Virus record (IMG/VR): IMGVR_UViG_3300009024_000029
Location: 1-40,032 of that record
Direction: 5' to 3' (one strand)
Origin: a virus
DNA: 40,032 bases
Made by a program: the position numbers and the translations under genes. Shown piece after piece: positions 14,837-26,600 of this stretch (position 1 is the stretch's first letter; each line of letters opens with the position of its first letter). The notes beneath the pieces are model-generated. The model did not search any database, was not told the origin of the DNA, and saw nothing but the letters and a program-made list of their open reading frames with translations.

Positions 14837-17041
14837 TTATTCCCCTGCGTAAATTAAGTAGTTGAGTGTTAAGAATGGATTCATAACATCTATCGATTGC
14901 CCTAGGGTCTGTTGTGTATCAATACCGCCTGACCCTGAGTATAATGCGCCTGTTCCTGTACCAACTAAGTCTGTCTTTTCTACTGTACCTGATGCACCTA
15001 AGTTAGCAACAGATGATGTATCACTAAATGCATAAAACTGTGATCCTTCGCCACCGTCTCTATCATTTATCATATCGTGTTCGTGTTCTGGTAAGTTACT
15101 AACTGCTAGTGTTACTTTTTCTGTACCACTGGAAGCACCTAAAGTATCTGCCGCCGCATTGTCTGTAACGTTTGCACTACCTTTACCCATGTTATCTTTA
15201 CCCATTGGTAGTCTACCACGTAAGTCTGGTACTGCAAAGTATGCGTCTGAGTCACCTGTTTCTGTTTCAATTTGTGATTTTGATTTAAATGACCATTGTA
15301 CTACTGCATGTAACGATGTTTTATCAGCAATCAAATAGTTAGTACCATCACAAACTAACCAACCATCTGGAATAGGAATGTCTACATTATCAATAATACC
15401 TGCATAAGGAATAATTGACCCTACTGGTACAATAGCCTTAACTCCTGCTAGTATTCTATCTCTAGGCATTTTAAATACGCCTGACGGTTTGTTAACTAAA
15501 AACTCATCATTGCTTTCTGATGCAACTGGAGTAGCGTTTGCACCATCGCCTATTACACTAGGTCTGTTTGCAATAAAGTTATTACTAACTGCTGTAGTAA
15601 ATGTTACACTACCTTGTTGTCCATCAAAGGAAATATTGTTTGCAACAACATCGCCTGTTAATTGGAATACTGTTGGCGATGACAATCTATCTGCTTGACC
15701 AGCTCTACCTGATACAGAACCTTGTACTTCACCTTTTAAACTACCTACAAATTCTGTAGCATACATACTAGCAAACACTTTGTTTGGTGTACCTATAGTT
15801 CTTAAATTATTTTCATCTGGTAACAACGCAACATTGTAAGTATTTCTTAAATCATCGATACCTATCTCAGATAAGTCTGTACTTGTAAGTGGAATACTAT
15901 CTGGAGATCTACCTATTATCAACGGACCTGCTACTTTTGCTTGTCCACCAACATTAACATTTTTAGCAATACCCATTCCGCCAGTTGAAGTAATACTTCC
16001 TGTGCTTATTGTTGCACTTTCAAGTAAACTTGTTGAACGTATTTGGTTATCTGATTGTATAACACCGCTTACATCTAATGCAACTTCAGGTCCTGACTTG
16101 TTAATACCAACTTTTCTAGTACTATCAACTGTAAGTATTGACTCTAATGGAGCATTTGCTTGATTAGAACTTGTATTCATTCTAATTTGTAAGTTTGCAC
16201 CTGGACCAGCATGTGAAATAATACCTGCTTGTCCGTCCATTTGCATTTTTACTAAACTACCTTCACCAACACTAATACCTTCTGAGTTTTTAACGTTAAT
16301 TGCAAAGTTAGTAATGTTAATAGCGTCTTTACGCATAACATTAGCCGCTGTAATTAATACATCTTGTGCTGTTGTTGCACCTGGTACTACTAAACCTAAT
16401 GCTTTTTCTGAAATACCATTAAACTGTGGTACTCCATCGCCGCCTACATTGGCTGCCGATAAGTTTACACCTGGTTTTAGTCCACTTTCAAAACCTACTA
16501 TAGTAGCTTTTGGATTAAATGCTTCACTTGCTATAATAGCAACTGGACTACCTTTAACTTCTATGAACACAACATCGTATTCGTTATTGTCAATCGCTAC
16601 AACTTTGTCTGGTCTAGAGCCAGTTGCTAGTCCTTCTGCAAACTCTGGTCCTACTAATAGCCAACCTGAACCTGCAAATAGGTATAACTGTTGGTTATCG
16701 GTGTCAACCCAAAGGTCGCCAATGACTGATGTTTCTGCATCTGGAGCAATATTTGCTTTTTTAAGGCCACCGGCCGCTACCCAAGCACTACCGTCCCATA
16801 ATTTTAACTGATCAACACCTGGACTATTGTCATACCATAGTTGACCTTCTACTGGACTACCAGGATTTGAACTGTTAGCAAAGTTTTCTAGTAAGTGTAA
16901 AAAGTTTTCTGCAATACTAGAACCATACGCTGTAGTATTACGCCCTGGTAATTTAAGAGAAGTCTCTTGGTTAATAGTGTTGTCTTCAACAGTAATACTG
17001 CCTTTATTAACAAAATCGGAATATTTAATTGCGTATGCCAT
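14837..17041 (-). CDS. Tail fibre-like protein with phage tail collar domain (paralog 1)
   Basis: The product has 734 residues. The N-terminal 200 match the shared domain (VEDNTINQETSLKLPGRNTTAYG, LHLLENFAN, PVEGQLWYD, GDLWVD, LVGP). The centre has short repeats typical of fibres (VGINKSGPEVALDVSG, STGSITSTGGMG). From about 535 comes a tail collar domain: VGSIIPYAG, IPDGWLVCDG, FAVPDLRGRLPMG, then SNLPEHEHDM and the terminal MNPFLTLNYLIYAG. Collar domains occur at the tips of short tail fibres and related receptor-binding proteins. AGAGG precedes the ATG. The gene lies three bases after the 205-residue structural gene. This is the most typical fibre-tip protein of the three paralogs. Confidence 0.86.
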   Translation of the reverse strand: MAYAIKYSDFVNKGSITVEDNTINQETSLKLPGRNTTAYGSSIAENFLHLLENFANSSNPGSPVEGQLWYDNSPGVDQLKLWDGSAWVAAGGLKKANIAPDAETSVIGDLWVDTDNQQLYLFAGSGWLLVGPEFAEGLATGSRPDKVVAIDNNEYDVVFIEVKGSPVAIIASEAFNPKATIVGFESGLKPGVNLSAANVGGDGVPQFNGISEKALGLVVPGATTAQDVLITAANVMRKDAINITNFAINVKNSEGISVGEGSLVKMQMDGQAGIISHAGPGANLQIRMNTSSNQANAPLESILTVDSTRKVGINKSGPEVALDVSGVIQSDNQIRSTSLLESATISTGSITSTGGMGIAKNVNVGGQAKVAGPLIIGRSPDSIPLTSTDLSEIGIDDLRNTYNVALLPDENNLRTIGTPNKVFASMYATEFVGSLKGEVQGSVSGRAGQADRLSSPTVFQLTGDVVANNISFDGQQGSVTFTTAVSNNFIANRPSVIGDGANATPVASESNDEFLVNKPSGVFKMPRDRILAGVKAIVPVGSIIPYAGIIDNVDIPIPDGWLVCDGTNYLIADKTSLHAVVQWSFKSKSQIETETGDSDAYFAVPDLRGRLPMGKDNMGKGSANVTDNAAADTLGASSGTEKVTLAVSNLPEHEHDMINDRDGGEGSQFYAFSDTSSVANLGASGTVEKTDLVGTGTGALYSGSGGIDTQQTLGQSIDVMNPFLTLNYLIYAGE

Positions 17042-17044
17042 TTA

Positions 17045-17662
17045 TTATACCTCTGTAAAGCCAGTTAAACTCTGTACCCTTACAGTGTAGTCAATTTGAA
17101 TAAGTCTATTCAATGATTTCTGTACTGGATGGAAGATAACGTGTGTTAAAAGTCTACCGTCTGTACCGCCTGCCCCAGCACTTATTAGTCCTAGTTCATC
17201 GAATACATATAAGTTTTCTGTATTTGTTGTAGTATCAAATGCATCTTGTCCACTTGGTTCACCATAGTCTAGCAAACAACTAACAAGTATGTCTGTATAG
17301 TTTGTACCACTAACGTGTCTTGTTTCTATTTTGTTTCTTACAGGATCTGTATTATTACCTGCTTGATCGTCTACTACTTTAGCAAACGTTTGGTTGTACA
17401 AACTTGCATTTGTACCTGTACTGTTTGGTGTTAAGTAAGTAATAATTCCTGTTGGATCAACTGCTGTGCCACCGTTACCAAATGCCATTTTATATATAGG
17501 CCCTTGTCCTGCGTTGGCTAGTGATTCCGCTAGTGCCAAACTCATGTTCTCATAATGAATAGCATTACGCTTATCAATAAGAATCTCGCCACTCTCAGGA
17601 TCACTAATTTTGATATGTCCTTGGAGTAGTACTCCGTTTAAATCTTTAAATGTATCTGTCAT
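17045..17662 (-). CDS. Baseplate/tail structural protein (conserved in T4-like marine phages)
   Basis: The product has 205 residues. It contains LLQGHIKISDPESGEILIDKRNAIHYENM, the glycine-rich KMAFGNGGTAVDPTGI, and DELGLISAGAGGTDGRLLTHVIFHP. The closing IQIDYTVRVQSLT looks like an exposed beta strand. I recall similar proteins in the tail regions of T4-like cyanophages, annotated only as virion structural proteins. It is separated from the giant gene upstream by 21 bases and from the fibre gene downstream by three, with AGGAAG before its ATG and a late-type motif (AATAAATA) overlapping the giant gene's stop. It may link the baseplate arm to the fibres; this is inference. Confidence 0.75.
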   Translation of the reverse strand: MTDTFKDLNGVLLQGHIKISDPESGEILIDKRNAIHYENMSLALAESLANAGQGPIYKMAFGNGGTAVDPTGIITYLTPNSTGTNASLYNQTFAKVVDDQAGNNTDPVRNKIETRHVSGTNYTDILVSCLLDYGEPSGQDAFDTTTNTENLYVFDELGLISAGAGGTDGRLLTHVIFHPVQKSLNRLIQIDYTVRVQSLTGFTEV

Positions 17663-17680
17663 TTTATCTTCCTGCTAGTG

Positions 17681-17688
17681 TATTTATT
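17681..17688 (-). promoter_or_regulatory. T4-late-like promoter AATAAATA (minus strand)
   Basis: On the minus strand AATAAATACACTAG lies 19 bases before the ATG at 17662 and overlaps the stop codon of the giant gene. It would let the 205-residue gene and the fibres be transcribed apart from the 15.6-kb gene. Confidence 0.45.
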
Positions 17689-20600
17689 TAGGTAAGTCAG
17701 TTGTTGCCTCGCGGATGAATTCAGCAATTGAATTATTTGCGTATCTTAACTGCTCCCCTGGTGTTTGCCACGTTTTTCCTATTTTTCTTACTATAACAAC
17801 CCTAGTACCTGTTACTGGGGCGTCTGCAAGTGTTACTGTTGCTGATGAATCTGTAATATTTAACGTAAACTCTGGTGCTAAAGTAATGTCGCCTTCTGGG
17901 CTATCTTTAGCAATAAGCTCTGTTGTTACAATTCCATTAGCATCAACTACTTGATTTTGGTACATACTAATTGAATTCTTACGTAGTCTACGTCCTGCTA
18001 CAAACACTTCAAACTCGTTTACCCCTTTAGTAGGGATCCAATCTAGCAATATTTGTGTACTTTCATCATCTAGTGCTATTGAACTTACCATTTCGTCTGT
18101 ATAAGGAATAGTTTCAGAATTACTTTGATCCATAATTTCTGTTCCTGCAGGGTAAGTATCAGCAGGTCCTGTTCCTAATGTACCTCTACGTAGTTGTCTT
18201 AATTCTTTTCCAACTACTTCAAAGTATTCAATTCTTTCTCCGTTAACAAATATTACGCCTGGAACATTTAGTTCTTTACTTGGTTGTGTAATACCTTGTG
18301 CGTCTGTAAGTTGAATTGCTTGATCTGATATACTTAACGGCTCTGCTAAGAAGTAAACATTTGCTTGGTTCAGTCTCTTATAGTGCGTTCTGTTAAGCAT
18401 GTCTTTAAACATTCTATATCCAAACTTTTCACTTGCTTTGTCAGCCGCAAAATGAATTACTTGTATTTTATCATTTGGTTTAACGGGTCTATCTATTTGT
18501 ACGTAATTATCCATTTTAACTAACTTGTAGTCAACGTTTGGAGTTAACAATGTTCCGTTTAAACTTATCCAAAGGTACGCAGTATCTACTGCTGGCGCAC
18601 GTAGTTTAACCAAGCCTTTTGTTAGTCTATTAAATTCATAATAGTCATCTGTACCAACTGTAAGTACACTACGTGAAACGTTAGTTTTTGTTTCCATTTG
18701 TATATCTTGTAGTTCGTGTCTATTAAATTTATATACATCAATTTGTTTACCATCTGCAGGTATGCTATCTAATACTAGTCTATCGCCTGCTTCAACAAGT
18801 GTTATACTTACAATCGATGATGCTGTTGCATTACTTGTTAAGCCTACAATTGGAATACTACTGTCAAGGTCAACTGCTTGGGATAGTCCTGGAACAGTGC
18901 CTACTACAACTAAGTTACCTGTACCAGTAGTAAATGATTTTACTGTTGCTGTATAAACTGTACTGTCTCCAGTTCCTATTTCTACAGTTTCGCCTGGTTC
19001 AAATGTACCTGTTACTGTTGGTAGTCCAATTAATGTATTTTTACTAAATTCATATTCTGCTGAATCTGTAATAACAATTTCTAAGTCATCGCCAGTTTCA
19101 CCTACGTTATCAAACAAAGTAACTGATGAGTTATTAAAGTTCCAACGATAGTCTTTTAGTAATACTTTTTTAACACCGTTAATGTATACATCAACTGCAT
19201 CTGGACTTAGACTGCTTGTTGGATACTGTGATCTATCTAATACATATTCACGTGATGTAGTGATGTACCATTGTTGTGTGTATCCTGGAAATAATATTTT
19301 ATCATCAACTTTAACAATAATGTTATGACTTAGTGGAAGCCTTGAAGCAGGCTCAGGTGACAATTCAAACTGTACTGTACTACCATCTCCAATAAATCTA
19401 TCAATAATTACTTCGCTATATCTTTGTATTGTTTCTTCATTAGTATCAAACAATGAGTAATAAACAAACGCATTATCGTTTGGCGGAATAACAAAGTCTA
19501 GTCCAACTAGTCCTGCTTTATCACCATAGGAACTATCTGTTTTAAATAATGATACTTGAGCATTTGCTCCGTCTACATTGATGTAACTTTGTATACCGTC
19601 TGACCATATCACACTTGTTACAAATGTTCTTGTTGTGCCGTCACCAATAAAGTGATCTGTGTCTAAAATTCTTTCTCCACTGCCTGCCATTGACAATACA
19701 TTTACTTTGTCTCCTGCTACTAGTGCATCTCTTAGAACTAATTTCTTATCTGTAAAGTTTATACTGTACTCTGGTGTTCCAACTACTGAACTATCAGATC
19801 CTGGAACGTCTTCGGATTGTAATATTTTTCCGTTAACTTTAACAATAGCACTGAATATGTTGTGTGGTAAAACATCTAAATCAAAGTTTACTTGTCCATC
19901 AGTTGCAGTATAGTTTCTTGTGCTAATTAAACTTCCGCCGTCTGCTGATCTATCGTAAACTTTTAAGTCTAATGTATCATGTAACTGTCCTGGAACTAAT
20001 TCTTCTGGACCTTTTGATGTTGTTGGTGTAACAAATCCGTCACCGTCAAGGTTAATATCACCTGCATCAAGTCCTGTTGCAGTACCATACTGTAAGTTAC
20101 CACCTTCAATTAAACTATCAAAGCCAATGCCTTCTGGTAGGAAACTACCATCGCTTGTAGATTTTCTAAAAGTAATTGTTGGATTAGAAGTAGCAAAGAA
20201 CTCTTCCCATTCCTCAACATTTTGTATATCAATATAATAGTTTCCGTTCTCAACTACATACTCAGTACTGTCTGAAGTAATTGATAACATAATTGCATTT
20301 GGATTACCTAATGAAAGAACTGTTGAACCATCACCTGCAATATAAGTTTTAGTACTACCGTCATAGTTAATATCATCAACTCTTGTAGCATTAACATATA
20401 CATTGTATATTGCATCTTCTTGTAAAGGTTTAGATAGTTGGAATCTAAATGTAGGACCAGTTGTTACAAAACTTTCATCATCAAAGTTTTCATCATATGA
20501 ATCCCATGAAGTAGTGTACCATTCTTTACTGTCCCAACCTAAGTCTTGACCAAATTCAAAACTCTTAACTTCAACGCCACCGTAGTCAACACCGTCCATT

Positions 20601-23600
20601 AGTTGTCCTAGGTCTTTACCTAACTGCCCATCAGTTGCATTGTAGAATAAGTTAATTCTATCTGCCGCTGTAAGCATACTAATATCTTTGTTGTACTCAA
20701 CTCTAATTATTGTTCCAACTAGTTGTGCATTAGTTAATGTAATATAACCTTGGTTACGAATGTGTGTTTTGTTTGTACTAAACAATTCTTTGTTATTGAA
20801 ACTATACTGACTGCTTAGTGCTTCAGTATCGTTAAAGAACACTCTAACATTAGTTCTTGTTAAGTCCATTGGAAACTTCAGTGTTAGTGTAAGTTCAGTA
20901 CCAGTACTTGTAAATAATTCTGTTTCTGGTAAGTTTAATATTTCTAAGTTTGGAGATAGTCTGTCAAACTTTTGTGTAATATTTAAACTTCTTACTTTTT
21001 TGTTTCCTAATACAATACTTACTTTAGGTGGTGTTCCGCCTTCGTCTTGTACACCGTCGATTGTAATAGTTGGAATACTTGTAAAGCCTGAGCCACTGTT
21101 AGTAATAACAATATTTTTAACACTACCACTACCTATATATGCACTTGCAGTTGCACCTGAGCCGCCGCCTCCAGTAATAGTTACTTGTGGAATATTAGTA
21201 TAGCCCGAGCCACCATTTTCAATTTTAATTTCTTCAACACTGTATGTAAAATTATCAACCCAATGCTTTTGTGGATACTGATCAATATTAAAGTTTATAC
21301 CTGATAACACTCCGTCATTAATTTTAACTTGTGGACTAACTATTTCGCCACGCTCTGTATCATAGAACGGCGATAGTTCAAAGTCTGTTACAACACTTTG
21401 AGTATTATCTGTCTTATCATATGCTGATAAGTATTCTCTAACTTTTGTTCTGTAAGGTTTAACTTCTTCAATGTACTTTTCAAAACTTGGTAAGTTATCA
21501 TTTTGATATGTAGTTTTTTCTTTTAGCTCGCCTACATTGTGTTTTGCTTTTATGAAACTTGTTTTAAATGCCCAGTCAACATAATTTTGTTCTGTAAACA
21601 CATAACGCAGTCCTGCAAAGAACAATTGGTTATATTCATTTGCAAGTTCGTCAACAAATAAATCATCTCTAATAGTTTCTAATATTTTACGTAACTCTAA
21701 TGATCCACCGTCTTGTGTATAAAGTTTTGATAGGAATTCTAGTGTACCGTCTTCACGTCCAACAGTTTTGTATCCTGAACTATAGTCTGGTGTATCTACG
21801 TTTACAATTTTTTCTAGTAATATCCAGCCGCCTGTGCCTACACTAGATACCTTAACAATGTCACCAATAGTATCTTGTATAATATTTAATTCGTATAGAT
21901 TATCAATTAAGTAGTCTACTGAAGTTAATTCACTGTAACCTTCTGCATACCAATCTTTGTAATTCCAATATTCTGCTACATCATACGACTGTTGATTTGA
22001 TATTGTCCAATTTCTATTTGTACTATCCCAAACATAAATTGACCACTTGCCACCTAGTGTACTATCTGACCTTACAAGGGTGCTAAGAGGTCTTACAGTA
22101 AGCGTTAAGTCGTCTGTGTAGTTAGTGCCGCCATTAACAACAGTAACGCTTGTAATAGCGCCTATGTTGTTTAAAACAGGTGTTAGTTCTAGGTCTGTTC
22201 CAGTTCCGTTAATAGTAATTTTTGGAAGATTTTTATAACCTCTACCTCTAGTTATTACCTTTATTTTGGTTACTGTGCCGTCTACACAAACAGGTTCTAA
22301 TACTGCTTGCTCTGCTCTAACAGTACCAACAAATCTTAATTCTGCTTCTGTATCAATAATACTATCAAACATGCCTGACAGTATTGTTGGGCGAGGATCT
22401 TTATTAGATAATTTTGTAAGATCTAAGTTATCAACCGCAAGCTCTTTTATAAGAACTCTGTTTACTCTTTCAATAAATTGTTTTAGTGCTTCTTTACGAT
22501 TTACAAACCAACTCTGTCTTGGTCTATTTAAGTTACCGTATTTTTGTTTTATACTTAATGTTGGATCTGGTACTGCTCTGCCATACTTGTCAGTTCCGAT
22601 TAAACTATCAAACCATTTCTGTTCAATACTTGATTTAGGTTTACTTGTTTCAAATCCGTCTGTAACAATTTGATATTCTGTATGAATATTATTATCTTGA
22701 TTTTCAATAGTCCAGTAACGGAAATTAATTGCAACATCTGTATCGCTAACTAAGTTATTACAGTTATATAAAACAAATCTATCATTGCCAAGTATAGTAA
22801 CGAATTTTAATTTCTGTCCTGCAGGGTCTGTTATGATATTTTGTATATCATATGCTGTTAAATTTCTACCTTCAATTTGTGGTAGTACCTTAGTTGCTTT
22901 AACCCAGAAGTAATATTTTGTAGTAAACACTTGTCCAACACTATCATATATTTCTTGTGTTGCATATTTTGTATCGCCATATTTAGAAGTACCACTTATA
23001 CCTAATGCTGTGCCTCTATTAGTATCTGCTAAGTTATCCCATGCTGACGGTAATATGTTTGACTCTACCCACTCGTAAACATCAATACTTGCGCCTTCTG
23101 CAAGTTTGTTAAATGTATTTTGTGAGTATGTTATTGAACCTTGATGATAGTCAATGTATTTTACTGTACTTAGGTCCCACCATAGTTTACCTTTATTTCT
23201 ATCGTCCCAAGCAATGTACTGTTCTTTATTATTAGTAAAGCCTACATTATAATTTGCAGGATCATAATATGTTTTGTATGATAATTCTTGTTCTGCTGTG
23301 CCAGGTATCTTACCTAATATAGGATCAAGTATATCAAGTCTTGTTAGCATATTATTTTGTTTAGTGTCGTAAACAAAACTTCCTCTAAACTTGTTTAGGT
23401 CTGCAGGATCAATTGGTTCTCTGTAAACTGACCAAGTGCTGTCAATATCATCTTTGATGTATACTGCTACCTGACCTTGAATATTTCCTGTAACGCCTAG
23501 TGCAGGTAAACCTACTAGTATTGTGTTGTTGTTTACAATAGCGTTCTTGCCAAAGTTTTTAACATTAAAGTTTGAATATTTTAAACGCTGTCCAAACACA

Positions 23601-26600
23601 AGAGTATCATTTATATTTTCATAAACATAAACATTGCCACTGTCACTTACACGCTTAACAAATGTAGTAAATCCATTATCGTAAGTTGTTTCTGCTATAT
23701 TAAATCCTTTAGTTGGATCGTTAACATAGTCATTACGTGTTGTGTCTCTATTCTCATATCTATCAAATGTAGTGTCAAGTAGTATATCACTAGTTGCACC
23801 TGTTACAATTAATTGATTGCCGTCAAATCCTAAAGTTTGTCCGAAGCCTTCAACTAATTCTGCATTAGGACTGTTTAGTTCCTGTTGTAATGAATATGTT
23901 CCTGCAACATTTTTGTAAACAAATACTTTGCCTTGTTGCGACTCTCTAGCGTCTGTGCCAGGAGCACTTACAACAATTAAGTTACCATTGTCTGAAACTG
24001 TTATACTGTTACCATAACCGTCTGAGTCAATAGGTGCAGTAAATTCTGTTACGTATTGGAAGTGCATATCCTTGAGTGTGTATATTACAAGTTTATTGCC
24101 ACTGTCATATCTTGCTACTGTTGCTAATACTCTGCCATTATCACTAATATCAAATACTTCGCCGTATCCGCTAGTTGATAAGTTTACAATACTACTATCA
24201 TCACCCGGAATAACAAGTCCTGATGTATTTGGTAAGTAACCAACAAAGTCTATATCACTTCCTATTACTTTCCATTTGATTGGAGTAAACTCTTCGTTAC
24301 TTAAATTAGTAAGTGCTCTGTAGAATACATCATTATAAATTACAACTTGATCTTGATAGTAAGATGAAATAGCAGTGTATTCGCCTTTGAAATCTGGATC
24401 TCTACCTAGTGACCAATTATATGTGCCAAACTCACTTGTACCGTTTAGTACAAAGTAAAGTCTACCATTACCATCAGTGCCGTCATTGGTGTGTGCCTCT
24501 TTACTGTTGATAACAAGTTTATAGAAATTATTATCTTTAATAAGTTTTACACTGTGTCCTAGTTCGCGATTGTTTGCACGATTAGGAAGAATATATCCAC
24601 TAACTAAATCATATTGTCCAGTTGTACTGTTGTTTTGATATACAAAGTATGCTCCTTCTTTAGTATAAGAACTTGCATCTCTACCTATGTTAATAGGAAT
24701 GTTATCTACCTGTGCCCAGTCATTGTTTTCTGTACTAGGTTCTAATGTTACACGAGGTAAGCCTGGTTTAAATTCTTCAATCCATGTTTGATATTCAATA
24801 CCTGTAATGAATTTTGTTTCATAGTCAGCAACTTCATCTGTAATACTGTTTACTGCAAATGTTAACTTTGGAGGTATACTTAAATTTGTAGTGTGAGTAA
24901 ACACTGCAAGGTAACCAATATCTTCGTCTGCTAATTGTCTTGATTCAGTAGTACCAATTCTTGTTAGGTTTGCACCTATTTGTTTGTATAACCACATTGA
25001 TTGCGGTGCTAGTCCGTCAATATAACGTGAACCAAAACTAAATTCGCCTGCAACACCTTTAACATACAGTCTTGACTTATCTAAATCTCTTTGTATGAAT
25101 GTAATTACTGCTGTTGCACCTGACTGACCTTCTCTAATAGTATCGCCTGGGGCTAAATCTACTTCAGCAAATACATCATAGTCAATATAACCATTCCATA
25201 AGTCTGTTGGAAGTCGTTTGTCTACATTAATAATAGCATATGGGTCTGCACCAAATCCTGTATCAGATATATCTGGTAGTACGCCATTTGCTGGAATATC
25301 ATTTAAGTAAACACCAACATACGGATTAGGCGTTGTACCATCAGCTGTTGCTGATACTGCCTTGTCAGATACGTTTTTAGGTAAACGTACAACAAATCTT
25401 GGATCTAATATATCAACTTCAGTAACGTTGCCCGCAACACCTTGACTCTTATGACTAAGCACTCTAATAAGATCAGTTTCTTTCTTAAATGCTTTTGATG
25501 TTGACGAAAGAACTTCAACTGGATTTTCTAAAGTATTTTGTATACTACTCTTATATGGCAGTCTTGCTGTACTTTCTGTCCAACCAACACCTGGTAACGT
25601 TGCTGGATTGTAATTGTTTTTAACATCAACAATAACTAGTCCTTCTCCTGAATCTGTTGTTGGAGTATTTGTTAACTGTTGGTCTTTAGGTATAAAGCCT
25701 GATGCTAATGGTATTTCCCAATAGCCACCTAATATAGTACTTCTATCTACATTGTCAGCTAGTGGTCTTGTATAACTACCTACTAAGAACTGATCGTTAA
25801 TGTATAGCGTACCTGACTCGTCAAATACACCATTCTTTCTATCTGCATAAATTACTAGACGTCCTAATTCATTTCTAACACGAACAACATCAGCATTACC
25901 TGTTGCAGTAGTTACTCTGTCGCCTGCTGAAACACTAGGAACATTAACAGGATCAAGTATATAAAATACTTCCTGTACTTTACGTCTTATAATATGTGGA
26001 TTTAGACTAAGGAAGTCTTTATTAATTCCACTAAACGTATTATCAAAAGGTTTGTTTATTTTATTTAGGTAACCATTAAAGCCACCAATATTTGCTGTAC
26101 CTACAAATCCTACACTACCATTAACTTTAATTGTTAATGCTTCATCGCTGTATAATTCAATTTGTTGATTTGTTAATACTTTAGCATAATATTTTGTACC
26201 TTCGATACCTTTAACACTACTTTGTTGTACTGTATCAAATGGTGTGTTAATATCGCTGTTGTCATACAAGTATGGGAACGCAATAGGTCTAAATGATAAG
26301 TTATCATTTGGAACATCAGTTAGTATAACTTGATCACCATCTGCTAAACTATGGTTACTATTAGTTGTTAGTCTAACTGGATTAGTTAATTCAATATTAA
26401 CAATCTCTGGCTTAACATCTGGTGTATAATTTAAACTTAATTCATTCCAATCAAGATATAAAGTATCTCCAATGTTACTTCCTTCGTATGCATCTAACGG
26501 AGCTCTAACTAATATGTGATCAATCTCAACATCTATAAGTGGTAAATCACCTAATGCTATTAATGGTATATCATCATATGCGCCGTGTAATTTATAAAGT

